Shown here piece after piece: positions 62,181 through 64,000 of a DNA stretch of 64,000 nucleotides. The stretch spans positions 1 through 64,000 of the forward strand of contig JAHBVK010000015.1 of assembly GCA_019637555.1 (NCBI GenBank), read 5' to 3'. The notes under the pieces are model-generated. The model was given only the letters and a program-made list of their open reading frames with translations. It was not told the DNA's origin and did not search any database. Numbering within the stretch: the stretch's first letter is position 1; every line of letters begins with the position of its first letter. Made by a program: the position numbers and the translations under genes. Source of the DNA: Anaerolineae bacterium (GTDB lineage: Bacteria; Chloroflexota; Anaerolineae; Aggregatilineales; UBA2796).

Positions 62181-64000
62181 ACTACTTGATGGGCATCTTT
62201 GCTCCACTGTGGCGTGAATCAACGCGACAGGCACTATTTCGTATTGCACCATTGCTGATTTTGCTGCTGGCAGCTTACTTACGGCTTCACAATCTCGAAG
62301 TGCAATCGTTGTGGAACGATGAAGGCAACAGTTTACGCCTAGCTGAACGTAGCGCCCCCGATCTGATCGCGGCTACTAACCGCGATATTCACCCTCCCGG
62401 CTATTATCTGGCGCTGAAAGGATGGTACGCACTCACTGGCGATTCGGAATTGGCGCTGCGCTCACTTTCTGCGCTGATGAGCATCCTTGCTGTTGCCTGC
62501 GTCTACGCGCTGGGCAAGCACTTATTTGCTCCCGGTGTTGGCGTGATGTCCGCATTGCTGACGGCAGTGAACACCTTTAGCATTTACTATGCTCAAGAAG
62601 CACGTATGTATGCACAGCTACAACTTGTTGCCGCTGCCTCAATGTTGGCGTTCATACTGTGGTTGAAGCATCCAACGTGGTTGCGAGCCTGCGTGCTGGC
62701 GTTGATCAATGCAGCAGGGTTGTATACACAGTATGTTTTTCCGTTTGTCATGATCGTGCAAGGTATCCTGTTTTTGCTACGCCGCGATTTCAAACGACTG
62801 CGGCTATTCAACGCCCTCAACGCTCTCACACTCTTGCTATTTCTTCCACAACTCAGCACAGCATGGACACAAGTTGTTGGCTGGCCCCGCACGGGTCAAC
62901 CTGTTGCGGTTGGGGATGGCTTACTGACGATCCTGCAATGGCTAACTTTTGGCAATACGGCAGTCAACATTAGCGCATGGATTTACATCGTGGCCATCAT
63001 CCTTGCCCTAGCGGGATTGCTGCCCGATTGGTTGCCAGATCAAAGTCTATCCTCTCGATGGCGACGATTGCTGCCGCTCCTGTGGTTAATCATCGCTATC
63101 GCGCCTTTCTTCGCCCTTGGCTTATTCCGTGAAGCGAATCTCAAATTTCTGTTGCCCGCGCAGATCGCTGTTGCGCTGTTGGTTGGACGGGGGTTGTGGT
63201 GGTTATGGTCGATTGGATCTCCTAATTTATTCTTGTTCTCCGAGTCGTGGCCTCGCTTCGTTGCTCTCATTGCGCTATGGTACGGCGGTATGGTGCAGTT
63301 GAAAACAGTAAATGCTTTGTACAGCAATCCACACTTTTTCCGCGCGGATTATCGCCAGATGGCACGGATTGTTGATACCGCATCACGCGATGGTGACGCG
63401 GTAATCCTTGATGCACCAAATCAGGAGGAAGTATTTCGACACTATTATCAAGGTGAAGTCCCAATCTACCCGTTGCCTACGGGCTTAGGTGGTGATGATG
63501 CCACGACTAAAACGCAGCTTGAACAAGTGATCAACACCCATTCGCGAATCTACGTCTTATATTGGGGAGAAATGGAACGTGATCCGAACCGTGTGGTAGA
63601 GAAAACGCTGACTGAACACGCCGTTGAGGTCAGTTCGGCGTGGTACGCCGATGTACGCTTCGTGATTTATGCCGTGCCGCCGTCTACCCTCTCTCCACTG
63701 CCTTTCCAGCCAACGAAGTTTGGGAATGCAATCAGCTTACTTAGCATTGATAGCAGTCCGACAACGCTACATCCCGGCGATGTGCTGGCGCTAAATCTAC
63801 ATTGGCAAACAGATCAAAAGCTGGATAAACGTTACAAAGTATTTCTGCACTTACTAGACGCGAATGGCATCATTGTACAGCAGCGAGATGGCGAACCCGG
63901 CAATAATATGGCTCTCACTACCACATGGACTCCTAATGTACCAGTTGACGATCCGCAGGGACTGTTGATACCGCAAACATTGCCAGATGGCGATTACCGC
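62177..64000 (+). CDS. GT39/ArnT-like membrane glycosyltransferase, cut by window edge
   Basis: 608 codons are visible from ATG 62177 with no stop before the edge. Membrane helices dominate the first about 380 residues: LLILLLAAYLRLHNLEVQS, first-loop acid WNDEGNS, RDIHPPGYYLALK (family motif) and YAQEARMYA. A soluble C-terminal domain follows (FLHLLDANGIIVQQRDGEPG), similar to that of the protein at 52489. Coupled to the upstream glycoside hydrolase. It probably glycosylates lipid-linked or surface acceptors. Confidence 0.85.
   Translation, partial: MNYLMGIFAPLWRESTRQALFRIAPLLILLLAAYLRLHNLEVQSLWNDEGNSLRLAERSAPDLIAATNRDIHPPGYYLALKGWYALTGDSELALRSLSALMSILAVACVYALGKHLFAPGVGVMSALLTAVNTFSIYYAQEARMYAQLQLVAAASMLAFILWLKHPTWLRACVLALINAAGLYTQYVFPFVMIVQGILFLLRRDFKRLRLFNALNALTLLLFLPQLSTAWTQVVGWPRTGQPVAVGDGLLTILQWLTFGNTAVNISAWIYIVAIILALAGLLPDWLPDQSLSSRWRRLLPLLWLIIAIAPFFALGLFREANLKFLLPAQIAVALLVGRGLWWLWSIGSPNLFLFSESWPRFVALIALWYGGMVQLKTVNALYSNPHFFRADYRQMARIVDTASRDGDAVILDAPNQEEVFRHYYQGEVPIYPLPTGLGGDDATTKTQLEQVINTHSRIYVLYWGEMERDPNRVVEKTLTEHAVEVSSAWYADVRFVIYAVPPSTLSPLPFQPTKFGNAISLLSIDSSPTTLHPGDVLALNLHWQTDQKLDKRYKVFLHLLDANGIIVQQRDGEPGNNMALTTTWTPNVPVDDPQGLLIPQTLPDGDYR

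Noticed and set aside
1-64000. CRISPR arrays
   Set aside because: No series of regularly spaced identical repeats was seen; the only clustered repeats are the intragenic Met-rich units and the operators.

Overview
The window looks like a bacterial chromosome of about 50-55% GC. The style of the proteins (large GT39-type membrane glycosyltransferases, a DUF2085 protein, a T-box-controlled threonyl-tRNA synthetase, exported TlpA and VKOR proteins, many cupredoxins) suggests Chloroflexota, perhaps Anaerolineae. That placement is an impression from protein character; there is no rRNA here to prove it.

Three regions are visible. (1) Positions 1-2325 are left chromosomal flank: a nucleoside-deoxyribosyltransferase-like gene cut by the window edge, an M20 carboxypeptidase and a PPOX/FMN-type oxidoreductase. 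(2) Positions 2326-47602 are an integrated genetic element of about 45 kb. It is bounded by a 16-bp direct repeat equal to the 3' end of an intact tRNA-Arg(UCG) gene at 47587-47659. A large serine recombinase lies directly against that tRNA. (3) Positions 47603-64000 are right chromosomal flank: sugar transferase, beta-propeller protein, SGNH hydrolase, rnz, GT39 glycosyltransferases, CopD-like protein, TlpA, HNH nuclease, thrS with a T-box leader, rpmG, nfi and a glycoside hydrolase.

The element has a plasmid-like maintenance and transfer module at its left end: an actin-like ParM with a small ParR-like partner, an HU-like protein, a ribbon-helix-helix protein and a divergent relaxase candidate. 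Most of the rest is copper or heavy-metal homeostasis: a Met-rich multicopper oxidase, a CcdA-like protein, several cupredoxins, several HMA chaperones, three P1B ATPases (two CPC, one CPD), a two-component system, csoR-copZ-copA, a cytosolic Csp copper-storage protein, YHS proteins, and a FtsX/LolD-like ABC system whose ATPase is fused to a YHS domain. A second operon (38479 down to 34563, minus strand) encodes cytochrome c, a TauE/SafE-like protein with a cupredoxin tail, an HMA protein, a thioredoxin-like lipoprotein, VKOR and an M23 peptidase. pdxS-pdxT sit beside it. Decay is frequent: a copA tail, two frameshifted genes, a truncated ferritin, a kinase fragment beside tnpB and an IS5-type transposase remnant.

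Four observations stand out. First, the 16-bp attachment core lies inside the recombinase reading frame. Integration therefore replaces the recombinase C-terminus with residues read from antisense tRNA and leaves the natural helix-turn-helix tail 45 kb away as a separate small ORF; excision would rejoin them in frame into a protein of about 660 residues. Second, the thioredoxin-like lipoprotein has in-frame TGA at both positions of its CxxC motif, with a perfect 8-bp hairpin 18 nt downstream, which suggests a UxxU selenoprotein beside VKOR. Third, palindromes of the type CGCCAWWTGGCG recur before the copper genes, twice as pairs exactly 30 bp apart, suggesting one copper-responsive regulon. 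Fourth, a structured non-coding block at 43548-44090 lies upstream of the sigma-like regulator and the recombinase.
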